Positions 11,600-23,195 of a stretch of 64,000 nt of DNA are shown here, one piece after another; position 1 is the first letter of the stretch; every line of letters starts with the position of its first letter. The stretch lies in contig JAGMUV010000027.1 of assembly GCA_020744425.1 (NCBI GenBank), forward strand, positions 124,001 through 188,000, written 5' to 3'. The stretch comes from Dactylonectria macrodidyma. Lineage: Eukaryota > Ascomycota > Sordariomycetes > Hypocreales > Nectriaceae. The notes under the pieces were generated by a model. It was not told the DNA's origin. It saw nothing but the letters and a program-made list of their open reading frames with translations, and did not search any database. A program made the translations under genes and the position numbers.

Positions 11600-14449
11600 T
11601 ATTTTTGTATATGACTGCCCATTAAATCGAGGTACCTGGACCCAAGTTAGCCGAGGTCGATCACCCCTACAGCTAATCTAATAATATTGACGAGAAACTA
11701 CCCCTATTGAGTGCGTTTTCTACAGATTTCCTGCTTTGTTTTTGCCAAAAAAAAAATTTGATGTCAGCCAACCAGCCAGGCCAACCAGGCCAACAGCAGC
11801 AGCTCGAAGACAGTCTTTTTCGCCATTTCAGAGGCTGGAATTGGTCAGAACGCGCTCGTGATACTAGCTCTTGGCTGTGGGACTTTGGCTATGATATTCA
11901 ACGTCATGGCTTACGCAAATGGGCTTGCAAGGACTGTATCCTCGGAAATCGTCCCATTATCGCGACTTTTACCTCTTCAGGTCTCCAGAACGCGGCAAAT
12001 CATCTATGGCGTGAGCACAAAACACCAGCACCAGAGGGAGAGAAAAAGAGCACAGCACAGCTCAAATCCGAAGGCGCACTGAAATCGAACCAGCTGACTA
12101 TTGCCTCTGTTTTGAAACTGGACGTCAACAAGCCTGCGGAACAGAATATCGCGAATAGCTTCATCTCACGCTTTGATAAGCAACATTTTCAGCGTATGCT
12201 AGTCGAGTTAATCGTCAGTAGCAACCAGTCATTTTCCTTCGCCGAGAACCCCATCCTCCGAGAAATCTTCGACTATTTGAGTCCCTCCGTTTCCATCCAA
12301 CACGCCAACTTGACTGCCACGGCTGTCCGATATAAGATCATTCAGGAGTATAACCGCCACAAGCAGACGGTTATCGAGGTGCTGAGGAACTCCCCTGGAG
12401 CCCTTCATATTTCATTTGATGGCTGGGCGTCTCGAAATAAGCTTGCCCTCTACGGTATTGCTTGTTTTTTCAGAGACGAGAAGAATCGGCCATGCAAAAT
12501 CATGATTGGAGTTCCAGAGGCTCATCGTCACTTCGGCTCAACGATCGGTGGGGAGGTTCTCGACGTCCTACACACTCTTGGCGTGGGTCCAGAGAAGGTT
12601 GGCTATTTCACGCTCGACAATGCAGAAAACAACGATACTGCCATGGAGGTCATTGGTGCTGAACTTGGGTTCGATGGCCGACTGCGCCGAGGACGCTGTA
12701 TTGGCCACACAATTAACTTGTCAGCCAAGGCGCTCTTATTTGGCAAAAACGCCGACGCGTTCGAGAAGCAATTGTCAGGCGCAGAAGCGTTATCTGATAC
12801 TGAATACGCTCAATGGCGCCGAAAAGGACCAGTTGGCAAGTTACACAATATCGTAGTTGATGTGCGTATTAGCCACCGGCTGATTTACTTGTTCAAGGAG
12901 GTCCAGAGGGTAAGCGGTTTAACTAAATCCTATTCGTCTCATATTAACTCGGTATATCTAACAGGACGAAATTAATCGCGCCACCACCCTTAAACTCCGA
13001 TCGAAGAAACCACTCAAGCTAATTATCGACAACGACACGCGTTGGCTGTCACAACTCTACATGATCCGCAGGGCTCTACGGTTGAAAACCTCTATCGAAC
13101 TCCTACTGATCAAGTATAAGGCGCAATGGGAGGACGAAAATCGGTCTAAAAAGACTGGCCAAGTGACACAAGCCAAGTTGGCGAAAAAACCACCCATCCT
13201 CCGAGACGAGAATCAGCTAACGGACAAAGACTGGGAGGTTCTTTACCATTTGGAGGCTATTCTGACTGTTTTTGAGACCGTGGTAAAGACGCTTGAGGGT
13301 GATGGACACATCCGCAGGCGTAAGCAAGGCTGGACTGGCTCCTATGGCAATATCTGGGACGTGGTGCTTGGCTATGAGTTGCTGCTTAACACACTGGAAG
13401 GATATAAGCAGCTTGCTGCTGATTTTCCTGATCCAGAGCACTTCCGCATCGGAATCAACCTTGCTTGGGATAAGCTGGATGAATATTATCGGCGGCTGGA
13501 CGAGACGCCCATCTACTATACGGCTATGGCGCTCCATCCAGCTTATCGTTGGGACTGGTTTGATGAAACGTGGGTTCATAAGCCTAGCTGGGTTGAAAAG
13601 GCAAAAGAGATGGTTGCCGACGTCTGGCTGTCCGATTACGCTCGTCTCGAGGTTAGAACCAGCAGCAGCAGAGGCGACGACGAGCCACCAGCAAAAAGAC
13701 CTCGGTTTTTCAATCCCTTCGAGAAGAACAGTCGTCTGCCAAGCTCAATACCAGTCTACGCAGCAGCTATTGTTGGTGACGAGTACCAAGCTATTGTTGG
13801 TGACGAGTACCAAGCGTGGCAGACGGATCGTGAGGCCAGCGACGGCGACGTTCGTGATCCAATTGGTTACTGGATAACTAAGCAAAGCAGATATCCTCGG
13901 TTATCCAGGATGGCCTTGGACTTCCTGACGATCCAGCCGATGTCAGCCGAGTGTGAGAGGTTATTTTCAGCTGCTGGCAAGATGGTCTCGGGGTTGCGTA
14001 CGAACCTAGATGCTGAGATTATCGCCATTTGTCAGGTCTTACGCTCTTGGTACCGTGCTGGGGTTATCAAGGACCTGGATCCATTGCTTAAGTCACACCT
14101 CGAAAGTAAGCTGGATGGCGGTTGTGGGACTCTAGGCGACGACGAGCTGGCGCTTGCTGAGTCAAAATGGCTATTGGAGGGCGAGGACAGCGCCAGCGAG
14201 GTTGACGAGTCATCACAGCCGCAACAGGCTGAAGAGCTAGTGTCAACCTCTGAAAGTGAGGCTGAATAGGCACCGACGAGGTTGTGAATAGCCTCAAAGA
14301 TCCACTATAAATCCACTTATAAATCCACGTGTGTACATCCATTCCACTCCGGTCGAAAGTGTGCTACATCCACTTTGTAATTGCCTAAAAATGGTCCATC
14401 CACTCTACTTGGCCCAAAAGTGGAGTGGATGTAGTGGTTCCGACCCTTG
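11600..14449 (+). mobile_element. hAT transposon with an intact transposase
   Basis: The right end is marked by subterminal TCCACT repeats (14295-14430) and a probable terminus ending GTTCCGACCCTTG at 14449. Read inward this is CAAGGGTCGGAAC, typical of hAT ends starting CA(A)GGG. The left terminus was not recognised between 11431 and 11760, so the start coordinate is approximate and the copy may be left-truncated. The right end lies inside the last exon of the neighbouring succinyl-CoA-ligase-like gene. Confidence 0.65.
11761..14269 (+). CDS. hAT-family transposase, intact
   Basis: Two exons (11761-12909, 12965-14269) encode 817 aa without internal stops. The 55-nt intron is in phase 0 (GTAAGC donor, ACAG acceptor) between VQR and DEI. 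An in-frame TTG 18 codons upstream is less likely as a start than ATG 11761. Domains in order: a BED-like zinc finger (WACKDCILGN with HLWREH), the catalytic hAT core (GYFTLDNAENND, GRCIGHTINLS, DNDTRWLS), and a C-terminal dimerisation domain (YPRLSRMALDFL, MSAECERLFS, LRSWYRAG), then an acidic tail. An exact duplication of eight residues (IVGDEYQA twice, near 13770-13815) is an indel within this copy. The open frame suggests a recent or active copy. Confidence 0.88.
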
Positions 14450-15837
14450 CGGATTTGGATAGCTGGACAGCTGTTTCTGCAGCCTTACCAAAATCAGATC
14501 GGACATGGAACCCTAGATCCGCGTCTTCCAGCTGTGAAGCACGTTAGCAGACGCTTGGGCACCCAGCATTCATGAGGACGTACAATCTTCAATCCTTCCG
14601 CAGAGTTGGTGCCCTGAAGTCGGACAACGAGAGGTACCCGTAGCGACCCAAGTTCTTGAGCCGCGCCGATGATTGACTCGGCAATCATATCACATTTAAT
14701 GATGCCTAACATTATTCAGACGGGGTCGTCTCAAGTCGAGATGGTGACTTACCCCCGTAGATGTTGACCAGAATAACCTTGACTTGCTTGTCTCGTAGGA
14801 TGATCTCGAATGCCTTCTGTATAGTCTGCTTAGTCGCTTGGCCGCCGGCGTCGAGGAAATTCAAGCTTCGACCCCCATAGAGAGCAATGGCATCATTCGT
14901 AGCCATGGCCAGACCTGCTCCGTTTACGACGTTGCCAATATCGCCATCCATCTTAATGTAAACGAGGCCGTACTTTTCGGCCTCTAGCTCTTCCGGCACC
15001 TCGGCCTTGGTGTCACGCAAGGCGAATAACTCTGGCTGGCGTTTCTCGGAGGCATCGTCAAAGGATAGATTGGCATTTAAGCACGTGAAGGTCCCGTCTG
15101 AGCCTAATGCCAGCTGGTTGATCTCGAGTGACGTCGCTTCCTTAGTGACAAACAGCTTGTGCAATCGGACAAGGATGTCTCTGAGGTTTTGCTCCTCATT
15201 GAGCGATGCCCCGGCGAACTTACTTATGCGAGATAGTAGATCTGGCGTGATGCCTTCGTCGAGGCCCAGCTTGAAAGTATTATGTCCTCCTGATGCACCA
15301 TTTCTAGCTCGAGATACTATTACGACCGGGGTGTAGTTTTCCCGATCTAGAGTCATTGCAAGGTACCATGTCTCGTCGAACTGGATGCTCTCGGCCACGT
15401 AGAACCCGGCAATAGCATCGTCCCTCGTTATGGTAGGCGCGCTCTGGAGATGGTGTAGGAGCATGTCAGGCGCCAGAGCTTCGCCAGCAGAGCCGTTTTG
15501 GGCCACTTGAGCACTGGTTGGGCCGTTCTCCGAGGTCGCCTTACCAGCGCCTTGTCCCACGGCTTGTGTCTTGACGACACATGGACGGCCTGAAGCGTAT
15601 GTCAGTGACGGGGATCATAATGCTGCGTCTATAGAATTCAACGGACCGAGTTGATCAATAATCCGTCCGACCTCGGCGGGCGTCCTAGCTACTTGGCCTC
15701 TGGGAACTGCAATCCCAAACTGCCCTGAAGGATTAGATTATAGTGACCATGCGAACAAATGAAGAACTCGCCTCTTCTAAGAGCTTAAGGGACTGATATT
15801 CAGGCAGATGAAGGTGTCGGCGTGGTTGCAACGCCAT
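14385..15837 (-). CDS. Succinyl-CoA ligase beta-subunit-like protein
   Basis: I reconstruct five exons on the minus strand: 15837-15772, 15719-15647, 15589-14753, 14705-14584 and 14531-14385, giving 414 aa with all phases closing. The N-terminus ([17 protein letters not shown], then [11 protein letters not shown]) is the ATP-grasp start of SucC-type subunits. Later blocks are [47 protein letters not shown] and [12 protein letters not shown]. The family forms succinyl-CoA from succinate, CoA and NTP together with an alpha subunit, which is not in this window. No mitochondrial presequence is evident, so the product may be cytosolic or a first exon may be missing. Intron 1 appears to be GC-AG. 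The last ~20 codons lie inside the end of a hAT element. Exons 1 and 2 are the least certain. Confidence 0.72.
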
Positions 15838-16881
15838 CAAGCGAACCTAGGGCATTCAGTGTGACTTCGCTCGGAGCATGCACGCCGATGGCAGATGGCT
15901 TACCCCTTGTCGCCAAAGTCTAGGTGCAAACTTTGTAGAAGCCATCTTTACTGCAATGAGACACCAGAGGGCCAGTCAAGGTATTCAGAAAGTAGAGAGA
16001 TTCACGCAGCTCATCAACATTTAACGATTACTCTGGAACATGATAACTGGCGAGCTCGGTGGTTCCTGGACGGTCTCCTACGATGACTGCTCGGTAATAC
16101 ACATGTTGGTAACCGAATGCATTGCTGGCTTGGCCGGCTATATGCAGCAGGGGAGTCGTGGGCCAATCGGTGTTATGAGCCTTATTAGTCGGCTATGAGG
16201 TTAGAAATGAATGACATCATGCCTCAACTGAGACGATAACGGCAGAAATTAGATACAACCAAGAAAGGATTTTCGGTGGATGCCGTTTTGTGTGAAGGGA
16301 CTCAAGGTGGATGACAACCATTCGGATTCTTGAATGCCATCAATGACAGACTTGAAAGGGTTCAACGACTTGTTTGCCGCTCTGCCGCTGCCGCTGATCG
16401 GTCGATGAGAGTCGAGGAGGAGTGGGACACTTGGAGCATTTGATCTTTGAACTTTGAGTCGGCTATCAAATCATCCCATGTCAGAGTCGCACGGATCTCT
16501 CATTCTCAGCGGTCTACGTGCTGATCTCTGGCAGAAGTACGCGTGTTTAGTAGAACTGCATAGCCGAATGCTGGCATTACAGTAATGGAAGGAGATCTGT
16601 GCTGGATGGGCGGCATCCCATATCAACCAAGCCTAAGCTCTGCATCCGCCCCCAGATGTCTCCCCACCCCCGTATCTGGGAATCATAGACGGGATCCTTG
16701 TTCCATTGGTCTCCTCGGATGCTGCATGATATAAAGTCTTCCAGGTCACGAGTCGCACAAGTTCTTAATAAACCTCAAACAACCATTTACCAACCACTAC
16801 TCCTCCGCGTTTGTGTAGGACTTGTCTGGCCACCCTAAAGTCCTTTCTCTCACTCTACTAGACCTCTTGATATTCATCGCC
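15838..16881. other. Intergenic, no gene seen
   Basis: About 1 kb between the start of the ligase-like gene (minus) and the start of the permease gene (plus), so it should hold both promoters. A TATAAAG box occurs near 16732, about 150 bp before the permease ATG. No further gene was recognised. Confidence 0.45.
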
Positions 16882-17944
16882 ATGTTCTCCAGATCCAATA
16901 GCAAGGTCGACGAGGACCGCCGAGAAGAAATGCTGAAACAAGTTCGCACAGCCAGGAGTATTCAACTGCCTCCAGGGCTTTTCGAACACCTTTACCTCTC
17001 GTCACAGAATAGTGTGAAAGGAAATCTTTGGCAGATATTTGGCAATCCTACGCCTATAGGTAAGTTGGCTTTGTAACGTCCTATGCGGAGAACCAGCTGG
17101 CTTTGTCCAAGCCCTGGCGGGCTTGCTCCTATGCAGTACACCAGTTTCACTCTCTCTGCTAGGATGGCAGAGTGCTGGAAGTTTTCTTGCCAGGGCAAAC
17201 GTGTAAGGCACCAGCTTGAGTGAGTGCGTAAGAGCTAACGTGGTGTAGAGGAGCGTTCTTCTATATCGGTGGCCTACTTCTTGGGCTAGGTGGAGTTGAA
17301 GAATGGATCCTCAGTGAGTCCAGAGCGGAATGCTTGATATACACCGCTAATAGTCTGCCCTGCCAGGAAACACATTCCCAGCAATTGTCTTCTTTGCCTT
17401 TGGGGGGCTTTTGGTTAACGACTGGATCGACCATTGTCCCTGAATACGGGGCTTATGGCATCTGTTCGACTGGGGCGGCAGCAGAGGGCCTGAAGGAGCC
17501 ACAGTTCTATGCTACATTCGCCCTCTTCCTGGTGGGCATGACTATTAGGTGTGCTATCTTCACAATCGCATGTGTGCGGACCAATCTGGTATTCTTGCTC
17601 ATGTTTCTCCTTTTACTCCTTGCTGTAAGTACAACCTGTGATGTGAGCCGCAAGCAGTGCCGCAAGCAATCGCAACTAGGCAAAGTATGCTGATCATCAT
17701 ACCGAATAGTCACTTGCCTAGCGGGCTCCTCCTTTGCGGTTTCAGATGGAGATTCAGCAACGGGCTTCAAACTTCAGCACGCAGGGCCGGAACTCTGTTG
17801 GCTGCAACAATTTTGGGCTGGTACAATTTTCTTGCCCTCGTCCTGTTATCCGTCAACTTCCCGTTGACCTTACCTCTGGGAGATCTGTCGACTGTTGTTC
17901 TTGGCTCTGATAATCGAACCAATAAGACAGCCGATGCAGTGTAG
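16882..17944 (+). pseudogene. SatP/GPR1-FUN34-YaaH family permease, frameshifted
   Basis: Exons from 16882 spell a succinate/acetate-permease-like protein: GNPTPIAGF after the first splice (17059/17097), then GAFFYIGGLLLGLGGVEEW (from 17249), NTFPAIVFFAFG (from 17367), GGFWLTTGSTIVPEYGAYG, and finally AATILGWYNF and PLGDLSTVVLG. These match family positions in order, with about six membrane segments. The reading frame shifts at a run of six Gs (17402-17407), where five would keep frame, and again near 17790, between LQHAG and GTLLAAT. The final intron (about 17628-17706) is ambiguous. Family members import acetate or succinate at the plasma membrane. This copy is probably non-functional unless the shifts are sequencing errors. 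Confidence 0.65.
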
Positions 17945-18864
17945 AGAGTGGCATCGGAATGCAGGCCATCCCTCTTGATCGAGCCGCGTCATAGAAGATT
18001 GGAGCCCCTGTCTGGGATGCATTTGTGTGTGCCAGAATCTTGCTCCAGAGCGCGGGTAGTCCAAAGACTGAGGTTAGAGGCTGATGAACGGTATGTAATC
18101 AAATAGAAGGTGTGGAGGCCGAGACAGGTAGAGCCCTTTCAGGCGGACAAGTGGTTTCGAGGTAGTAAAGAAGACCCTATTCAGGGTTTTATCTAAGGAA
18201 CAAGTCCAAGTTGGATGAAGTAGATAGATCCAACTCGATCTAGATTATGGAACGCGCCGAACTGTTCCCGCTGAGTGATGGTTAACGACCCTAATCGTCA
18301 TACACCATTGTGTCCCGTCGCAACCAATCCAAGTTGATTTTCCTAGCCACAAGACTCCTAAGAACCTTGATTAGGCCGTTTTTATAACGAAATTCTTAAC
18401 CAGGTTCATGGAGAACAGCTGTCGGCCCTTAGGCCTGCATGATTGTGTTGTTGGAGCACCCTTAGAATCGTGGAGCGAGTCGTAACGTCCTGAAAATACG
18501 TCTAGTCAATGTTGCCGAAGGGACCTGTCAACTCTCAAGTTTCTACAGCGGCTGGTAGAGTTACCACAAGGAGGAGCTTCAACATGGCAGGATCGAGCGA
18601 GATTGGCAGCAGAGAAGGCTACATGAGGGTGCGGGTTGGGTGTCAATAGCGTTGGAAGCGGGTCACTCAGTCACAGACTACTGTTCACTTGTGATTTCAG
18701 GGTTGGCTAGCCAGTCTTGCAATGGTATTACTGTCCACACAAGAGATCAAATTATATGATTCTTGCTATTAACAAATTACACTTGACAAAGGATACACCT
18801 TGCTGTTGAGAACGGAGGCACCATCTCATCATGTCTTCCCACTCCATGAAGAATGGTCTTTCAA
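17945..18864. other. Intergenic, no gene seen
   Basis: Nothing recognisable lies between the permease pseudogene and the 3' end of the flavoprotein gene. The two genes point towards each other, so this region should contain two 3' ends. Confidence 0.45.
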
Positions 18865-20412
18865 TTACAGCAAGGCCCTCTCCTGAGCCGTGCCCAGCCT
18901 TCTCGCGATCGCCTTGCCTGCTAGATGACCAAATGTCAAAGATCGGAGCACTGAAGTTGCCGGCGGGTATTCTACAGTCCTTCGTTAGCACGCACTCACT
19001 CCAAGTTAAGCAGGGAGTTCTCACCGTTGTAAAACAGGCCGGTAAGCTCTCCCGTAGCCCACAGACCTGGGATCGGGGCCCCATTCGTCGCCAGGACCTG
19101 AGAGTCGGTGTTGACCTTGACACCGCCGAAAGTGAAAGTGAGCTGCGTGGTAAGGGGAAAGGCGTAGTACGGTGGAGAGTTGAGGGGGTTCGCCCAGTTG
19201 GACTTGTTGACCTTGAGCCCCGTGGTGGCCTTGCCGTCGAGCTTGGCGAGGTCGTAGGTCTTGTCGTTGCAGGCGGCGTTGAACTCGGAAATGGTCGTGT
19301 CAAGCTTGGAAGCGTCGACGCCGAGCTTCTTGGCAAGCTCCTGCACGGTGGCGGCCTCGATGGGCTCCTGGTCTGTGGATTCGAAGACCCAGCCGGGTCG
19401 GAACCGCTTCATGACGGTGCTGTCGGTGATGAAGAAACCCTTGTTGTTGTGATCTCGCCAAAGCTCCAAGGCAATCATCTCGAAGGTGGCAAAGAGGTGC
19501 CGCTTGCCCTCATCGTAGAACCGCTCGCAGTCTTGGTTGATGACGATGCCGTAGTTATGGCCCCAGACCACAGCATCGGGCTTGGTGGCGCGGGTGTCGA
19601 CAAGCTCGGAGTGAATGCCATCGAACGAACCAGCCGTATCAGCACCGACGGCGAGGGCCATGTTGAGACCTCGGCCACGGTTGTACTTCAAACCAGGGGC
19701 AATGAGCTGTAGCTCGTGCGTCTTGGGGCCGACATACTTGGCAAGCATCTCACGGTTACCCTCGAAGCCGCCGCTGGCCAGCATAACGTTGGGAGCATAC
19801 AGATTCTCGGTCAGTCCGCTGGCGCGGCAGACCTGGACTCCATTGATGCGACTCTGCTGGTCCTTGAGAAGCTCCCGACCCTCAGTCTCCCAGTAGATGT
19901 CGCAGTTATCGTACTGCTCGATGTGCTTCATGAGGGCTTTGATGATGGCCCAGCCGCCTCCATTGGGCATGACGAAATGCTGGTTGGTCTTGAACTCCAA
20001 GAGAACCTTTTGACCTTTGGGTTAGAATTGGCAGGTTGATCGTCTCCAACGGGACTATACTCACGTTCTTCTCTTCGTGGCGGATAAATTCGACACCGTG
20101 ATCCTCCACATACTCGGCCGTCGCCTTGGCGTGTTTTGCAAGCTTGCGGCAGTAGTCAAGATCAGCTTGGCCGTTGCTGACCTGGATCATCTCCTGGATC
20201 CAGTCGGCATCGAAGTTTAAGTCTTTGTCAAGACGCAAGAAGGCACCCGTCCAACGAGAGGCGCCGCATCTTTCGCCCTCCTTGCCGGCCTCGACGAGAG
20301 CAACACGGCCGGGCTTCTTCAGTCTCTGAGAAGTTTCCAGGAAGTTGAGGGTTGTCATGCAACCGGCGAACCCGGAGCCAACAACAATCAAGTCATAAGA
20401 CGTAGAAGGCAT
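18865..20412 (-). CDS. FAD-dependent fumarate reductase / tricarballylate dehydrogenase-like
   Basis: Three exons (20412-20065, 20006-19025, 18971-18865) give 478 aa with consistent phases. The dinucleotide-binding motif GSGFAG is at residues 12-17, with an acidic residue (LVEAG, E41) closing the beta-alpha-beta fold. Middle blocks include FVMPNGGGWAII and VMLASGGFEGN. The C-terminus restored by the last splice reads FYNEYPPATSVLRSLTFGH, the FAD-contacting end typical of the FAD_binding_2 family. Relatives are soluble flavoproteins that reduce fumarate-like or oxidise tricarballylate-like acids; the substrate is not readable here. Continuing exon 2 without splicing would give a shorter tail (GENSLLNLE), so the final intron decides the true end. 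The gene is divergent from the SSADH gene across a 576-bp promoter region. Confidence 0.8.
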
Positions 20413-20988
20413 TGTGTGACAGTTGTATCCGGTGTGGTGGGAGGAGAGTGCGTTGTATGTAGAGTGAGGCTGAGGGGAAGTTTGTGTGCGAGAGGGGATT
20501 GATGGGAGCTTAAATCATCAGCGAGAAAAGAGGCAAGAAGCGTGGCTGTTGACATTGAGTTCCCCAGACATGGCATCCGGGGTAACTGATAAGTTTGCGG
20601 GGAATCTGGGTTCTGTGGTGCCGGCCCTTCGGCTACCCCGCGTTGGCCCCTGTTTGGTCTACATGTTCTACACTTAGTCTGGAATGGGAGTTTAGCGCGA
20701 TTGGGGTTGCCGGATGAAGTGTAACTTATAAGTTAGCCTATGAGGCTTGGTCTGTATTGGGCTAAGAAGATCGGCTATACAAGCTGTTCGTATAGCCGAA
20801 CAAGACTTGCCCACACTTCTAACCCACAAGGTGTTGGCGACGTAAGGTTGGATGACTTCTTCTCCATGCAACGTCTCAGCCCCTGGCCTCAAAAGCGAGT
20901 GCGTGCCGGTGTGAATCTCAATTTCCTAGTCCCAACAGGCTGCACCTATCTGTGTACAGCACCGTCTCTTCGCTCAGACCGCTTCATC
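20413..20988. promoter_or_regulatory. Shared divergent promoter, flavoprotein / SSADH
   Basis: 576 bp separate the start codons of two divergently transcribed metabolic genes, which suggests coregulation. It contains a perfect inverted repeat CGGGGTA (20578-20584) and TACCCCG (20634-20640) and a further GCGGGG (20597-20602). Zn2Cys6 regulators recognise CGG/CCG pairs, but a specific operator is only a guess. Confidence 0.35.
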
Positions 20989-22706
20989 ATGGCCGTCACC
21001 GAAAGTTTCCAAGTTCCATTTCAGGTACGCTTCCCTCCCGTGGCGCCAGTAGCCAGATACAATATCTGCTTAGGGCCATTGAGACCTGACAAGGAGTCTA
21101 GCTTCAAGATCCGACTTTGCTGAAGCAGCAATCATTTGTGGACGGCAAGTGGGTAGAGTCGTATTCAGGAGCTCGGTTCGAAATCGTTGGTTCGTCTCTG
21201 TTCTTGAAACGCTGCTCATCAAGTCATATCCATTGACGCCTTTGCCATTGCCGCTGCTTAGACCCCGGCACCGGCAAAGCCTTTGCCAGCTGCCCCATCA
21301 ACGACGTTCAAGATGTTGGCCCGGCAGTCCAAGCCTCGCATGCAGCATTCGAGCGTTATCGAGCCACCACGCCGCGCCAGCGTGCACAGTGGATGCTGCG
21401 ATGGCACGACCTGATTTCCGCCTCCAAGAATGATATTGCGACCATCCTCATATATGAGACGGGCAAGCCGAGGGCGGAGGCCATGGCAGAACTTGATTAC
21501 GCCTTGGGCTTCCCCTGGTGGTTCGCGGGCGAAGCTGAACGTACACACGGCACTACTGGATACTCAGCCATCGCGAATCGCCGCACCATGACAATTAAAC
21601 AGCCTATCGGAGTGGCGGTCGCGTTGGTTCCCTGGAACTTCCCCATCGCCATGATCCTTCGCAAGGCCAGCGCCGCCCTCGCCGCCGGCTGCACCATGAT
21701 CATCAAGCCCTCTCCAGAGACCCCTCTAAGCGTCCTAAGTCTGGTCGAGCTAGCTCTCCGAGCCGGTTTTGGCCAGGGGGTTCTTACCGTCCTAACAACA
21801 GACCTGAATTGCACTCCTGGCCTCAGCGAGAGCCTCTGCAGACACCCCTTAGTTCGGAAGGTCACCTTTACGGGAAGTACGCGTATCGGCAAGCTGATTG
21901 CTCGGCATTGTAGCGATGGGCTCAAGAAGGTCACCTTGGAGCTAGGAGGGAACTGTCCCTTTATAGTGTTTGATGACGCCGATATTCGCAAGGCTGTTGA
22001 TGCGTTGGTGCTGCTCAAGTGGCGTCACGCTGGACAGGCGTGTATCACAGCTAACCGTGTCTTCGTGCAAAGCGGAGTATATAACGAGTTTCAGCGCTTG
22101 TTCATCGAGGAGACTCGTAAGCTGGTAATGGGCCACGGTGACACCACGGGCACAACTCTCGGTCCTCTTACTACCCTCGCGGGGGTAGAGAAGGTTAACT
22201 CCCAGGCCAAAGACGCTGTCGCCCATGGGGGCAAGCTCGCCCACGGCGGTAGAAGGCCCGACAACCTGGGTGGAGGATACTTCTTCGAGCCGACCGTCAT
22301 TTCCGACGCCAACTTCAACATGCAAGTCGCCAGCGAAGAGACCTTTGGCCCTCTCTGTGCCCTCTTCAGGTTTGACACTGAGGAGGAAGCTGTCAGAGCA
22401 GCCAACGACACAAGCATGGGCCTTGCGTCTTACTTCTTCACCAAGGATGTCAACCGATCGTGGCGGCTGCTGGAGAAGCTCGAGGCTGGAATGATTGGAA
22501 TAAACACGGGTGGGTTCTGCGTTCCTAGCAGCTGTATGCTCCAATGTGTGACTCTTGCTAAGCTTGCTCCAGGTAACCAGTCAGCTGCCGAGTCACCCTT
22601 CGGAGGGATCAAGGAGTCTGGTTATGGAAAGGAGTCAGGAAAGGACGTTGCCATTGAAGAGTATCTCATTACTAAGTCAGCCACCCTGACTGTCAGCGAA
22701 GATTAG
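20989..22706 (+). CDS. Succinate-semialdehyde dehydrogenase
   Basis: Four exons (20989-21024, 21102-21189, 21262-22509, 22573-22706) encode 501 aa. ALDH signatures are complete: VPWNFPIAM (NAD(P) site), FTGSTRIGK, LELGG with general base E268, GQACITANR with nucleophile C302, and EETFGPL. The C-terminal SPFGGIKESGYGKESG and EEYLITKSATLTV are typical of SSADH rather than of generic aldehyde dehydrogenases. The enzyme oxidises succinate semialdehyde to succinate, the last step of the GABA shunt and of several aromatic or amine catabolic routes. The start is set by a 12-codon first exon followed by LQDPTLLKQQSFVDGKW. The last intron is 63 nt, in phase and stop-free, so a retained-intron isoform would remain open. 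Confidence 0.88.
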
Positions 22707-23195
22707 TGTCGCCATATATCTGGCTGGCCACTCCAAGGTGCCGCGGGGCTTGAGGGACTTGGGTGATCGAGCTGGGGCCCAGTTGGCTTGAATACTCGTG
22801 AATTGAGACGGCAGTTTTGGGCTTGCTCGATGGCAGAGTACCAACCGTGGAGTATGGAGCCGTTACTCGGATCAAAGCTCCTTGCATTCGTGAACCTCGG
22901 CGTCACCGATCTCGGTACTATTCGCACTGTCCAGCATATTTCTTTCTTCTTTCACTGCTAGAAGGTCATAACTCTTGGTGGGAACACTCTCCGATATGGT
23001 TGATAGGCAGCCTTCATGCATATGGCCTCAGTAAAGGTTCATGCTGTCTGATGCTCATCCAGTTCGGTACTCGTACGATGGGGGCATTGATGCCGGCAGT
23101 CTGTCCCGAATGCACTTTCATTGTTACCAGAGAAGGGGATACTTGAACCCTGGTTTTCTATTCGTAACCGCATACCGTCAGGCAGAGATTGTCCG
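22707..23195. other. Intergenic between convergent genes
   Basis: About 490 bp between the SSADH stop and the stop of the GFA gene on the other strand. No gene or structured repeat was recognised. Confidence 0.45.

Noticed and set aside
18831..19712. A 293-codon plus-strand frame opposite the flavoprotein
   Set aside because: It is antisense to a gene with clear FAD motifs; long antisense frames are common in GC-rich coding DNA.
21497..22544. Long minus-strand frames opposite SSADH
   Set aside because: Antisense shadows of a clear aldehyde dehydrogenase.
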